Notes: a model not told the origin generated them from the sequence alone. Shown: positions 1-8,729, counted from the first letter of the stretch. The stretch is DNA of 64,000 nt from Motiliproteus sp965230735 (GCF_965230735.1 NZ_OZ246016.1:1922001-1986000), one strand, 5' to 3'. A program made the numbers and translations.

Positions 1-411
1 GGGGATGCCATACCACTCAACCAGTCCGCGCATATCGTCGTGGTTGGAGATGACGCAGGGAATATCGCAGTGCAGGTCGCCGCTCTTCCAGCGATCCAGC
101 AGATCCGACAGGCAGTGGCTGCCCTTACTGGCCATCAGGATCACCCGCTTGGGCCGGTGGTTGTCCACCAGACGGATGTTCATGCTGCACTCTTTGGCTA
201 GCGGATCGAGCTTGGCTTGCAGCTCGTCGATACCGAATGGCAGCGAGTCGGCCTGGATTTCAAAGCGGGAGAAGAACCAGTTGCTCTCCTGATCGGAGTG
301 GTGCGCCGCTTCGGAGATCCAGCCGCCGTTGCTGGTGATCACTTCGCCGACGCGGGTAACAATACCGACCCGATCAGGGCAGTCGAGAATTAATCGATAG
401 GTGTGGTTCAT
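1..411 (-). CDS. purU: Formyltetrahydrofolate deformylase, N-terminal part (runs off the left edge)
   Basis: This would hydrolyse 10-formyl-tetrahydrofolate to formate and tetrahydrofolate in the cytoplasm. The 137 visible residues start MNHTYRLILDCPDRVGIVTR, the N-terminal ACT domain, and run into the formyltransferase-like domain with KRVILMASKGSHCL and end at VEWYGIP. The catalytic part lies outside the window. The start is ten bases downstream of the etfA stop, so it is the third gene of an etfB-etfA-purU operon. PurU beside ETF genes is typical of loci that oxidise N-methyl groups onto tetrahydrofolate, where it recycles the folate pool. The family assignment is confident; the role is inferred from context. 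Confidence 0.9.
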   Translation of the reverse strand, partial: MNHTYRLILDCPDRVGIVTRVGEVITSNGGWISEAAHHSDQESNWFFSRFEIQADSLPFGIDELQAKLDPLAKECSMNIRLVDNHRPKRVILMASKGSHCLSDLLDRWKSGDLHCDIPCVISNHDDMRGLVEWYGIP

Positions 412-421
412 GGCGTTCTCC

Positions 422-1372
422 TCAAGCGAGCTGTTGGTCTAGTTCGGGGACGGCCTCGAACAGGTCGGCAACCAGACCGTAGTCGGCGACCTGGAAGATC
501 GGGGCTTCTTCATCTTTGTTGATCGCGACGATTACCTTGGAATCCTTCATCCCGGCCAGGTGCTGAATCGCACCGGAGATGCCGACGGCGATATAGAGGT
601 CCGGGGCGACGATCTTGCCGGTCTGGCCGACCTGCATATCGTTGGGCACGAAACCGGAGTCAACCGCGGCGCGGGAGGCACCGACGGCGGCGCCGAGCTT
701 GTCGGCCACCTGTTCCAGCATCGGGAAGTTATCGCCACTCTGCATGCCACGGCCGCCGGAGATGGTGATCCGGGCGGAGGTGAGTTCGGGACGGTCGGAT
801 TGACTGACCTCTTCGCTGATAAAGCGAGACCTGCCGCTATCGCTGATCCCATCAAGTGTTTGCTGCGGTGCTTCGCCACCTTCGGCATCGACCGCCGAGA
901 AGGCCGAGCCACGGACGGTGATGACCTTGATGGCATCCTGGCTCTGTACCGTGGCCAGGGCGTTACCGGCGTAGATCGGCCGCACAAAGGTATCGGCGCT
1001 GACCACTTCGACGATGTCGGATACCTGAGCGACATCCAGCAGCGCGGCAGCGCGGGGCAGCAGGTTCTTGCCGTTGGTGGTGGCGCTGGCCAGCAGGTGA
1101 CTGGTGCCTTGCTGTTGGCACAGTTCGGCCAGCAGCGGGGCCAGGTTTTCCGGCAGCTGCTGGGCCAGGGGTTCGCAATCGGCGACCAGCACTTTGTCCA
1201 CGCAAGGGATGGCCGAGGCTTGAGCTGCTGCGGCCTGGCACTGGTGACCGGCAACCAGCAGTTGAATCTCGCTACCGGTGGCGGATTTCAGCTCAACCGC
1301 CGCTTGCAGGGCGTTGAGGGTGGCGTCTTTGAGTTGCGCGTTATCGTGTTCGGCAATGACCAGGATAGACAT
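422..1372 (-). CDS. etfA: Electron transfer flavoprotein alpha subunit
   Basis: This is the FAD-binding subunit of the soluble ETF heterodimer, which takes electrons from flavoprotein dehydrogenases to ETF:ubiquinone oxidoreductase. The protein has 316 residues, the normal size. The N-terminal domain begins MSILVIAEHDNAQLKDATLN. The C-terminal FAD domain holds SGGRGMQSGDNF, GASRAAVDSGFVPNDMQVGQ, GISGAIQHLAGM and the final VADYGLVADLFEAVPEL. The start overlaps the etfB stop by one base (TAATG), indicating translational coupling. A likely local client is the dimethylglycine dehydrogenase-like protein at 9940-12378. Confidence 0.95.
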   Translation of the reverse strand: MSILVIAEHDNAQLKDATLNALQAAVELKSATGSEIQLLVAGHQCQAAAAQASAIPCVDKVLVADCEPLAQQLPENLAPLLAELCQQQGTSHLLASATTNGKNLLPRAAALLDVAQVSDIVEVVSADTFVRPIYAGNALATVQSQDAIKVITVRGSAFSAVDAEGGEAPQQTLDGISDSGRSRFISEEVSQSDRPELTSARITISGGRGMQSGDNFPMLEQVADKLGAAVGASRAAVDSGFVPNDMQVGQTGKIVAPDLYIAVGISGAIQHLAGMKDSKVIVAINKDEEAPIFQVADYGLVADLFEAVPELDQQLA

Positions 1373-2121
1373 TAGATGACCCCCGCTTCGAGTTTCAGTT
1401 TGCTGACCAGTTCGGCGACGTCGGCGACTTTAATGCCGGCTTCACGTTCGGGCGGTGTAGTGACCTTGAGGGTGGTCAGGCGGGGCTGGGTATCGATACC
1501 CAGCTCCTCCGGGGAGGTGGTGTCCAGCGGCTTGCGCTTGGCCTTCATGATGTTGGGCAGTGACGCGTAGCGGGGCTCGTTCAGGCGCAGATCGGTGGTA
1601 ACGATGGCCGGCAGTTTCAGATCGACCTGTTGCAGGCCGCCGTCGACTTCGCGGGTAACCCGGGCTTCGTCGCCGTCAATCTTCAGCTCCGAGGCGAAGG
1701 TGCCCTGGGGACGATCGGTCAGCGCGGCCAGCATCTGGCCGGTCTGGTTGTTGTCACCGTCGATGGACTGCTTGCCGAGGATGATCAGCTCCGGCTGCTC
1801 GTTGTCGGCGACGGCTTTGAGGGTTTTGGCTATCGCCAGCGGTTCCAGCTGCTGCTCGGTTTTCACCAGCAGGGCACGATCGGCCCCCAGTGCCAGAGCG
1901 GTGCGCAGAACTTCCTGGCAGGCCTCGGAACCCACGCTGACCGCCACAACTTCGTCGGCATCGCCGCGCTCTTTCAGTCGAATCGCTTCCTCTACCGCAA
2001 TTTCATCGAATGGATTCATTGCCATCTTCAGGTTGGTCAGTTCGACATCAGTGTTGTCGGCATTGACGCGGACCTTGATGTTGGCATCGACCACCCGTTT
2101 AACCGTGACCATTATTTTCAT
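1372..2121 (-). CDS. etfB: Electron transfer flavoprotein beta subunit
   Basis: This is the AMP-binding partner of EtfA. The 249-residue protein starts MKIMVTVKRVVDANIKVRV and carries the ETF-beta signature around VDGGLQQVDLKLPAIVTTDLR followed by LPNIMKAKRKPL. It is the first gene of the minus-strand operon etfB-etfA-purU. Its promoter should lie in the 353-base gap it shares with divergent tauA. A second housekeeping ETF elsewhere in the genome is possible, which would make this a pathway-specific copy; that cannot be tested here. Confidence 0.95.
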   Translation of the reverse strand: MKIMVTVKRVVDANIKVRVNADNTDVELTNLKMAMNPFDEIAVEEAIRLKERGDADEVVAVSVGSEACQEVLRTALALGADRALLVKTEQQLEPLAIAKTLKAVADNEQPELIILGKQSIDGDNNQTGQMLAALTDRPQGTFASELKIDGDEARVTREVDGGLQQVDLKLPAIVTTDLRLNEPRYASLPNIMKAKRKPLDTTSPEELGIDTQPRLTTLKVTTPPEREAGIKVADVAELVSKLKLEAGVI

Positions 2122-2474
2122 ACGAGCCTCTATGCAGCTGTTGTATTTGTTCTAAATGAAAATATCCATCAAAATTTCACGTACATTTTTATTTATTCTT
2201 TTTCTGACTGTCAATAGAATAATTTCTTGCGTTTTGTGTGATTTTTTTGATCGGACGGGAAAGCCCGCTATGACGGGCGTTACAGCAGCTTGAGTAAGAC
2301 TTGATGTTAGAAAAACTAACAATGAAGGAAGTTATCTCAATTGTTGGTGGGGTCGTCTGAGGGCAGTATCGAATTCAAGGCGTCACCGACAAGAACGCCA
2401 AACCCCGCAAGTGTCGGCGCTGTGAAAGGCACCGAAAACCAACAAAAACAATTGAAAGACGACGTGAGGGTATT
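2122..2474. other. Divergent control region between etfB and tauA
   Basis: This 353-base stretch has no gene. The first hundred bases next to etfB are AT-rich and should hold its promoter. The part next to tauA holds a short inverted repeat at 2305-2321. Both operons may be controlled from here, but no promoter could be assigned with confidence. Confidence 0.6.
2305..2321. promoter_or_regulatory. Inverted repeat TGTTAG-N5-CTAACA upstream of tauA
   Basis: This is a perfect six-base dyad separated by five adenines, about 155 bases upstream of the tauA start. Its size and spacing suit a dimeric repressor or activator. Candidate binders in the window are the XRE-cupin protein (14949-15560) and the LysR pair, but nothing in the sequence links them directly. 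Confidence 0.35.
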
Positions 2475-3476
2475 ATGAAGAGAACGATCTCTACGCTGAT
2501 TAAAGCCGCCGCTATTACCACCTCCACCCTGGCCTGCAGCACTGCACTGGCCGCCGACAAGCCTGATCAGGTCACCATCGGTTACTTCCTGGAGTGGCCA
2601 ACTGCCAACCAGGTGGCCCAGGTTGAAAAACACTACGACAAAGCGATGGGCGTCGACGTCGAATGGCGTGCGTTCGACTCTGGGGCGGCGATGTCCGCGG
2701 CGATGGCGTCCGGTGACGTGGACATGGCGTACTCCCAGGGCTTGGTGCCCTTTACCGTCGCCGTCTCCCAGGGACTGCCGATCACCATGGTCGGTATCGC
2801 GGTGTCCTATGCCGAAAACGACAACTGCGTAGTCGGTAAAGGCGCGGGCATCTCCAAGGACAATGCCAAGGATCTGGAAGGCAAGAGCGTATCGGTTCCG
2901 TTCGGTACCGTGGCGCACTACAAGATGCTGCGGGTGATGAGCCACCTGGGCGTGGACAGCACCAAGGTGCGGCTGCTGGATATGGCGCCGGCCGACGGTG
3001 CCGCGGCGCTGATGCGTGATGACGTGGCGATGGCCTGTGGTTGGGGCGGGGCGCTGCGTCGGATGAAGAATTTCGGCGAGGTGCTGATGAGCGCCGACGA
3101 GCAGGAGTCGATCGGTATCCGTGTGTTCGACGTGATCTCGGCCAGCAACCGCTTCGCCGAAGAGTACCCGGAGATGGTGACCAAGTTCCTGCAGGTGACC
3201 GATAACGCCAACCGCTCTTACGCCACCAACCCGGCACCGGCCCAACCGATTATCGCCAAGGCTTCGGGTCTGTCGCTGGACGAGTCTAACCAGATTCTGG
3301 CGTTGTTCGACTTCCCGTTGAAGGACGACCAGCTGTCCCAGGCCTGGATGGGCGGCACCGTGCAGTCGTTCACCAAAGAGGTGGCCGACTTCTTCGTCAA
3401 GCACAAGCAGATCCCCAAAGCGCTGGCTGACTACAGCGCCACCATCGACAGTAGCTACTACAGCAACGTCAACTGA
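2475..3476 (+). CDS. tauA: Taurine ABC transporter periplasmic binding protein
   Basis: This is the substrate-binding protein of a sulfonate importer. The 333-residue precursor has a signal peptide (MKRTIST, hydrophobic core, cleavage near ALAADKPDQ). The mature protein begins VTIGYFLEWPTANQVAQVEK, characteristic of TauA, followed by AFDSGAAMSAAMASGDVDM, the small-ligand pocket pattern of the TauA/SsuA family. It is first in tauABC, with 38 bases before tauB. Taurine is the likely ligand because Xsc, Pta and a TauE exporter are encoded in the same window. A related aminosulfonate such as N-methyltaurine cannot be excluded. Confidence 0.88.
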   Translation: MKRTISTLIKAAAITTSTLACSTALAADKPDQVTIGYFLEWPTANQVAQVEKHYDKAMGVDVEWRAFDSGAAMSAAMASGDVDMAYSQGLVPFTVAVSQGLPITMVGIAVSYAENDNCVVGKGAGISKDNAKDLEGKSVSVPFGTVAHYKMLRVMSHLGVDSTKVRLLDMAPADGAAALMRDDVAMACGWGGALRRMKNFGEVLMSADEQESIGIRVFDVISASNRFAEEYPEMVTKFLQVTDNANRSYATNPAPAQPIIAKASGLSLDESNQILALFDFPLKDDQLSQAWMGGTVQSFTKEVADFFVKHKQIPKALADYSATIDSSYYSNVN

Positions 3477-3514
3477 TCTGGCCCTATCCACAACAATAAA
3501 TAGAAGGAGGCATC

Positions 3515-4324
3515 ATGTCGGAGCTGTTGGTTAACGACGTATCGATGATCTTCGATACCCCCGATGGCGGCCAGGTGGAGGCGTTGCGAAACGTTTCCTT
3601 CAACCTGAAGCAGGGAGAGCTGCTGTCGGTTCTGGGCCCTTCGGGGTGCGGTAAAAGTACCTTGCTGAATATCGTGGCCGGCTTTCTGGCCCCGACCGAC
3701 GGGACAGTTAGCAACGGCTCCACCGAGCTACACGGTCCCGGCGCGGATCGAGGCATGGTGTTTCAGCAGGGGGCGCTGTTCGAGTGGCTGACCGTGGCGG
3801 AGAACATCGGCTTCGGGCTGACCATGAAGGGGCGTCCCAAGGAGGAGATCGCCGGGGTCGTCGATCACCTGCTGCAGACCGTCGGCTTGCAGGATTTCGG
3901 TGACAAACCGATCTACGAGCTGTCAGGCGGGATGCAGCAACGGGTTGCACTGGCGCGCTGTCTGGCCAACGACCCGGACATCATCCTGATGGACGAACCG
4001 CTGGGGGCGCTGGATGCGCTGACCCGGGAGAAAATGCAAAGCCTGGTTCTCAAGCTCTGGAAGGAGACCGGCAAGACCATCATCCTGATCACCCACAGTG
4101 TCGAAGAGGCTCTGTTCCTGGGCGAGCGCTTGTTCGTGATGGCGCCGCGTCCGGGACGGATTCAGAAAGAGTACCTGTTGCCGTTCGCGGACGAGGGGCT
4201 GACCAAGGATCCGCGGGAGATCAAGGCATCTCAAGAATTCATCGCCAAACGGGAAGAGGTTCTTTCCATGATTTGGGAGATGGAGGAGGAGATCATGGGT
4301 GGCGCAGAAGCCGTGGGGGCCTAA
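3515..4324 (+). CDS. tauB: Taurine ABC transporter ATP-binding protein
   Basis: This is the cytoplasmic ATPase that powers the TauABC importer. In 269 residues it shows Walker A GPSGCGKST (about 41-49), the Q-loop near MVFQQGALFEWLTV, signature LSGGMQQR (about 136-143), Walker B DIILMDEP (about 155-162) and the switch histidine in ILITHSVEEA. A Shine-Dalgarno AGAAGGAGG precedes the ATG. The tauC start follows the stop by three bases, so the genes are coupled. Confidence 0.92.
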   Translation: MSELLVNDVSMIFDTPDGGQVEALRNVSFNLKQGELLSVLGPSGCGKSTLLNIVAGFLAPTDGTVSNGSTELHGPGADRGMVFQQGALFEWLTVAENIGFGLTMKGRPKEEIAGVVDHLLQTVGLQDFGDKPIYELSGGMQQRVALARCLANDPDIILMDEPLGALDALTREKMQSLVLKLWKETGKTIILITHSVEEALFLGERLFVMAPRPGRIQKEYLLPFADEGLTKDPREIKASQEFIAKREEVLSMIWEMEEEIMGGAEAVGA

Positions 4325-4327
4325 GTT

Positions 4328-5185
4328 ATGAAAATGATTGAGAGCTTATTCGTCAAGATGGGCCTGGTCAGCACCGGGCTCGAAAAACGTAAGACGGTCA
4401 CCTTCGGCGACGCCAGTTCGGTCGAGGCCGGGCGCTTCTGGAGCTGTCTGTCGGTGCTGACGCTGGCACTGGCTTGGTACCTGGGCAGCGCGCTGGAGCT
4501 GGTCAACCCGATCTTCTGGCCGTCGCCGATGGCGGTTTGGGATCAGTTCATCAGTATCTCGTCCGAGGGCTACCGCAACTTCTCCCTGTGGGAGCATATC
4601 TGGGCCAGCCTGTACCGGATCCTGGTGGGCTTCGGATTGGGCTGTCTGGTGGGGATTCCGCTGGGCTTTGCAATGGGCTTGTCCAAGCTGATGCGCGGCT
4701 GGTTCGACCCGATCGTCGAGTTCTTCCGTCCGATCCCGCCGCTGGCGTTTATTCCGCTGGTGATCATCTGGTCCGGTATCGGTGAGCGCTCCAAGATCAT
4801 GCTGCTGTTCTTTGCCGCGCTCTGGATCATGGTGATCGCCGCTCGGGCCGGGGTCGGTAGCGTCAAGCTCAACAAGATCCATGCGGCCTATTCGCTGGGT
4901 GCCAGCAAGCGCCAGATCCTGCAGCATGTGATCCTGCCCAACTCGCTGCCGGAGATCTTCACCGGGATGCGGGTTGCGATGGGGGTCTGCTGGGGTACCG
5001 TGGTGGCAGCCGAGCTGGTCGCGGCGGAATCCGGGGTCGGCTACATGATCATGGTGGCGAGTAAGTTCCTGTCCACCGATATCGTGGTGCTGGGGGTGAT
5101 TATCGTCGGCGCGATCGGCTACGGCATCGATATCCTGATGCGCAAGCTCGAAGCCAAGTTGATACCCTGGAAGGGTAAAGCTTGA
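4328..5185 (+). CDS. tauC: Taurine ABC transporter permease
   Basis: This is the inner-membrane permease of the TauABC system, presumably acting as a homodimer. The 285-residue protein has about six membrane helices. It carries the BPD_transp_1 EAA-type loop near HAAYSLGASKRQILQHVILP, which contacts TauB, and an N-terminal stretch VNPIFWPSPMAVWDQF typical of SsuC/TauC. It is the last gene of the operon, and a hairpin with a T-run follows at 5216-5242. Confidence 0.9.
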   Translation: MKMIESLFVKMGLVSTGLEKRKTVTFGDASSVEAGRFWSCLSVLTLALAWYLGSALELVNPIFWPSPMAVWDQFISISSEGYRNFSLWEHIWASLYRILVGFGLGCLVGIPLGFAMGLSKLMRGWFDPIVEFFRPIPPLAFIPLVIIWSGIGERSKIMLLFFAALWIMVIAARAGVGSVKLNKIHAAYSLGASKRQILQHVILPNSLPEIFTGMRVAMGVCWGTVVAAELVAAESGVGYMIMVASKFLSTDIVVLGVIIVGAIGYGIDILMRKLEAKLIPWKGKA

Positions 5186-5215
5186 CTAGGCTGTAGAAAC
5201 CAGGCTCAAAGCACA

Positions 5216-5242
5216 AAACCTCGGTTGTTACCGGGGTTTTTT
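5216..5242 (+). terminator. Rho-independent terminator of tauABC
   Basis: AAACCTCGG, loop TTGTTA, CCGGGGTTT makes a nine-pair stem with one G-U pair, followed by TTT. It sits 31 bases after the tauC stop and marks the end of the operon. Confidence 0.85.
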
Positions 5243-5793
5243 ATGCTCGCCATCTGGGACTAGGGTGGCAGGGGCGCTCATGCACAAAAGCAGTCACTGA
5301 CAGGCATACAGATGCCCGTTTAATCGCTATTAAGTTATTCTCAAGCCCTGTTCGTGGTTGACCATAAAGTCTATGAAGCCGAGTTCCAAACACTGTGTAT
5401 GAATACAGCACATTCAGAGCTAACCAGGTTTTGTGCTTAAAAACTCAAAAGTCGATGCTCGTTTTTCTATGGCATAACGTTCATAGATATTGCATGATCA
5501 ATGACTTAGGGATAGTAGGCTCCGAGATACAGTGCCACCCTAGCAAGATATATACGCATGCTCATTTTCATCGGAGAAAGATGTTAGGTGTTTCTAGTTT
5601 TCTCTTTCGATTCAATTCGTTGCCAACCTGTTTTCAGGGTATCAATAAGGCAGGATGAGCGCGCGCAGTATTAAAATGTTAGATCGCCCTATCGGCTACA
5701 GTGTTCACCCACAGGGCAGCAAAATTCATATACCGTTCTTAAATCGTGTAAAATTGATAGTAATTGTATTTATAAAAATATTAAGTGGAAAAT
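5243..5793. other. AT-rich stretch without a supported gene, left flank of the insert
   Basis: Base composition changes from GC-rich to AT-rich at roughly 5320 and stays so to about 7750. An 87-codon open frame (5395-5658) lacks a ribosome binding site and resembles no family I know, so I do not call it a gene. The last 50 bases before 5794 should hold the promoter of the ATPase gene. Confidence 0.55.
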
Positions 5794-7044
5794 ATGGCTC
5801 TTATTGAAGGCATAAAAATACGAAATTTTAGATCGTTGCGTGATGTAACCTTAGGTAAGACCTGGCAAGACAGACAAAGGAAACCTCTTACTCCTCTTAC
5901 TGTTGTTATAGGTAAAAATGGTGTAGGAAAGAGTTCTCTATTCGATGCATTTGGTTTTCTTGCTGACTGTCTGACTTTTGGGATTGATGAGGCATGTCAT
6001 AAAAACGGTAGAGGTGGCTTTAATAGGCTTAGATCCTCTGGTACTGATGAAAATATAGAATTCGAAATATATTATCGGGAATCTTCAAATGAGAGACCAA
6101 TCACTTATGAGTTATCAATTGGTTCTGACCGATATGGAAGGCCGATAGTTGCTAGCGAAAGACTCAGACAGCGACGTAGGGGCCAAAAAACAGGATGGCC
6201 TTTTTCTTTTTTGGAATTGAATCATGGCTCAGGAAAAGTATGGTCAGGTACCGCTCTTGCTGAAAGTGATAATCCTGACGATTACCTAAATGAAGAAACC
6301 AATGAAACTCAGCAAATAGACCTTGAAAGTGCTCAAAAACTTGGCATTGCAACTCTAGGTAATCTAAAAGATCATCCACGAATTGCTAAATTTAGAAAGT
6401 TTATTGAAGGGTGGTATTTGTCATATTTCACACCTGATGCTGCAAGAGATATTCCTCGTATAGGACCTCAGAAACATTTGAATCGAATTGGCGATAATCT
6501 TGGTAATTTTGTTCAATACATGGAAAGAGAGCATCCACGAAAATTCAAAAATGTACTGAATGAAATAGCTGATAAAATACCAGGTGTTGGAAATATAGAT
6601 ACAGAACCATCCCCTGATGGAAGGTTACTTCTGCGTTTTTGGAGTGAAGGTTTCGATAACCCTTTCTATGCTCAACAAGTATCAGATGGCTCATTAAAGC
6701 TGTTTGCCTACATGCTTCTTTTGGAAGATCCTGATCCCGCTCCATTTATTTGTATTGAAGAGCCTGAGAATGGTTTGTACCACAAACTGTTAGATTCCTT
6801 AGTTGATGAATTTAGAGCTAATGCGAGTGGAAGAAAAGGTGATTCTCAACTTTTCGTAACCACGCATCAGCCATATTTAGTTGACTCTCTTGACCCAGAA
6901 GAAGTCTGGATACTAGAGAAACAGGATAGCGGGTACTCCACTCTAATGCGTGCATCTGATTACCCTGAAGTCGTAGCAATGGTTGAAGAAGGTATTCCTC
7001 TAGGAAGCCTCTGGTATAGCGATCATATAGATAGCCGGATGTAA
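5794..7044 (+). CDS. AAA family ATPase (AAA_15/AAA_21 type, SMC/OLD-like), candidate defence protein
   Basis: This is a predicted ATP-binding sensor of a two-gene module. Near the start are KIRNFRSLRDVTL and Walker A GKNGVGKS (about residues 40-47). Towards the C-terminus come the signature-like QQVSDGSLKLFAYMLL, Walker B with double glutamate CIEEPENGLY, and the H-loop TTHQPYLVDSL. This is the split-ATPase layout of RloA/OLD/AriA-type proteins. I use the ATG at 5794 (416 residues); a GTG three codons upstream is an alternative. The DUF4276 gene follows after 11 bases. Both are AT-rich, unlike all neighbours, which suggests horizontal acquisition. Antiphage function is an inference from family and layout. 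Confidence 0.8.
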   Translation: MALIEGIKIRNFRSLRDVTLGKTWQDRQRKPLTPLTVVIGKNGVGKSSLFDAFGFLADCLTFGIDEACHKNGRGGFNRLRSSGTDENIEFEIYYRESSNERPITYELSIGSDRYGRPIVASERLRQRRRGQKTGWPFSFLELNHGSGKVWSGTALAESDNPDDYLNEETNETQQIDLESAQKLGIATLGNLKDHPRIAKFRKFIEGWYLSYFTPDAARDIPRIGPQKHLNRIGDNLGNFVQYMEREHPRKFKNVLNEIADKIPGVGNIDTEPSPDGRLLLRFWSEGFDNPFYAQQVSDGSLKLFAYMLLLEDPDPAPFICIEEPENGLYHKLLDSLVDEFRANASGRKGDSQLFVTTHQPYLVDSLDPEEVWILEKQDSGYSTLMRASDYPEVVAMVEEGIPLGSLWYSDHIDSRM

Positions 7045-7055
7045 GGGCTCAGCTA

Positions 7056-7697
7056 ATGCATTTTGAGATTCTTGTTGAAGGACAAGCGGAGCTGACCGCC
7101 TTGTCCATTCTTATGCCAAAAATATTGGGTGAATATGAAAATCCACACACATGGAAAATTCATAAACATAGGGGTATTGGTCGTATTCCAGATGACCCGA
7201 TGCAGACACCAAATCCAAGAGACACAACACTGTTGCATCTGTTACCTGCAAAGCTTCGCGCCTACTCAAAAGCTCCAAGAGCAGATAGGGTCATCATTGT
7301 CCTGCTAGACTTAGATGATAAAGATCTTGAGATATTTTATCAGGAATTACGATCACTGCTTGCTTTATGTGATGGTGAGTTTGAAGCAAATTTTGAATTT
7401 GCTATTGAAGAGCTTGAGGCATGGTATTTGGGGGATAGAAACGCCCTCGTTGCTTTCAACCCAGATATACGTTTTGGTGCCCTTACAGATTATGTTCAAG
7501 ATAGCATCTGTGGAACCTGGGAGTTTCTTGCAAGAGCAGACGATCCCTCTGTATTAACCCAAAAGAAGCGAAGTCGACATTCACTCGACAAGAAAAAGGA
7601 ATGGTCAAAAAAAATACCTCCACATATGGATGTTGACTCTAACAATTCCCCCAGCTTCAATACTTTTCTTAGTCGCCTACGGGCTCATGCTATCTAA
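7056..7697 (+). CDS. DUF4276 family protein, Toprim-like, partner of the upstream ATPase
   Basis: This is a 213-residue protein. It has ILVEGQAEL at the N-terminus (Glu8), then VIIVLLDLDDKD (Asp85, Asp87), then the DUF4276 hallmark IEELEAWYLGD (about 117-127). An early glutamate followed by a DxD after a hydrophobic strand is the metal-binding layout of Toprim folds. It could therefore be a nuclease or nucleotide-acting effector released or controlled by the ATPase, as AriB is in PARIS. The gene starts 11 bases after the ATPase stop. The catalytic role is inferred, and no activity is known to me for this exact pair. Confidence 0.75.
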   Translation: MHFEILVEGQAELTALSILMPKILGEYENPHTWKIHKHRGIGRIPDDPMQTPNPRDTTLLHLLPAKLRAYSKAPRADRVIIVLLDLDDKDLEIFYQELRSLLALCDGEFEANFEFAIEELEAWYLGDRNALVAFNPDIRFGALTDYVQDSICGTWEFLARADDPSVLTQKKRSRHSLDKKKEWSKKIPPHMDVDSNNSPSFNTFLSRLRAHAI

Positions 7698-7759
7698 TAA
7701 TTAAAGCATATCAAAAGGGCAAGCTAACTAGACCATAAATCGTTTATCAACGTCCGTTC

Positions 7760-7804
7760 TAGGCTAAATCTAGCCTAAGATTGCAACTAACTATTAGGTT
7801 GCAA
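7760..7804. repeat. Two adjacent inverted repeats at the right edge of the insert
   Basis: TAGGCTA-AATC-TAGCCTA (7760-7777) is followed directly by TTGCAAC ... GTTGCAA (7781-7804). The second can extend through TAA/TTA with a bulge. A ten-base direct repeat GCAAGCTAAC occurs at 7719-7728 and 7801-7810. There is no T-run, so these are not typical terminators. They lie where AT-rich sequence gives way to GC-rich LysR genes and may mark the insertion junction. Confidence 0.5.
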
Positions 7805-7820
7805 GCTAACCGTCAGGCCA

Positions 7821-8729
7821 TTACAGGCTGCGCTGTAGGTAAGGATCAGCATCCAACTGACTGCGGAACCAGTTACCGAACAGGTTGATCTTGGAGTCCG
7901 ACAGGTTGCGCTTGGGTTGGACCAGGTACCAGGCGCCGATCTCGGGGACCGGGCGATCGATCGGGATGATCAGGTTGTTGTTGGCCAGATCGCCGCAGGC
8001 GAAGAACGAATGGACGATGGCCACGCCTTCGCCGGCGATGGCCGCTTCCAGCGCCAGCTGGTGGTTGTCGTGCTCGCTGGCGATCTCTAGCTGTTCCTCT
8101 TGCAGTCCCTGGGCTCGCAGCCAGGTGGCGAGGTTGCGGGGCGATTCGGTGATTCGCAGAAACGGCTTTTGGCTCAGGCTTTCCAGCGTCGGGGTTTCCC
8201 CTTCGGCGAACAACGATGGGCTGCAGACCGGGATCAGGGTGCCTTTGAACAGTTTCTGGTAGCTCAGGCCGGTTTCGGGGCGCTCGCAATAGGTGACCCC
8301 CAGGTCAGCGGCGTAGGGCTCGAAGTCCCAGCCGGAGAAGGAGCTGTGCAGCTCGATTCGGATTCGGGGGTACTGCTGGCGGAACTGTCCCAGCCGTTGC
8401 ACCAGCCAGCGGGAGGCGATCCCCAGATAAACCTGCACGGTCAGCTCGCCCTGGTCCGGCTCGCCGAAGATCGACTGAGTGCTGGCCTCGATCTGCGCCA
8501 GTGCGGCGTGGATATGGGTGAAGTAACGTTGGCCTTCGTCGGTCAGGGCGATGCTGCGGCCGAGGCGGTCGAACAGCGGTTTGCCCAGCTCCTCCTCCAG
8601 CTTCTTGATCTGGTGGCTGATGGCCGAATGGGTCACGTTCAGTTCCTGGGCCGCCTGCTGGAAGCTGAGATGACGGGCGGTGGCCTCGAAGGCCCGTAGT
8701 GCGCGTAATGCCGGGATATGTCGTTTCAT
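7821..8729 (-). CDS. LysR family transcriptional regulator (GcvA-like), distal gene of a pair
   Basis: This is a 302-residue DNA-binding regulator. The N-terminal winged helix-turn-helix reads LRAFEATARHLSFQQAAQELNVTHSAISHQIKKLEEELGKPLF in outline, typical of the GcvA branch. The effector domain contains LHSSFSGWDFEPYAADLGV. Its ATG overlaps the TGA of the upstream LysR gene by four bases, so two LysR proteins are made from one transcript. They diverge from the dehydrogenase gene at 9940. A role in controlling that gene or the sulfonate genes is likely but not shown. Confidence 0.88.
   Translation of the reverse strand: MKRHIPALRALRAFEATARHLSFQQAAQELNVTHSAISHQIKKLEEELGKPLFDRLGRSIALTDEGQRYFTHIHAALAQIEASTQSIFGEPDQGELTVQVYLGIASRWLVQRLGQFRQQYPRIRIELHSSFSGWDFEPYAADLGVTYCERPETGLSYQKLFKGTLIPVCSPSLFAEGETPTLESLSQKPFLRITESPRNLATWLRAQGLQEEQLEIASEHDNHQLALEAAIAGEGVAIVHSFFACGDLANNNLIIPIDRPVPEIGAWYLVQPKRNLSDSKINLFGNWFRSQLDADPYLQRSL

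Noticed and set aside
2337..3491. 384-codon antisense frame across tauA
   Set aside because: Shadow of the confident tauA gene, no recognisable domain.
5395..5658. 87-codon frame in the AT-rich left flank of the insert
   Set aside because: No ribosome site, no known family, and such frames are expected by chance here.
5418..7811. AGCTAACC repeats as att sites of an integrated element
   Set aside because: An eight-base match alone is expected by chance at this distance, and no integrase is present; kept only as a hint in the findings.
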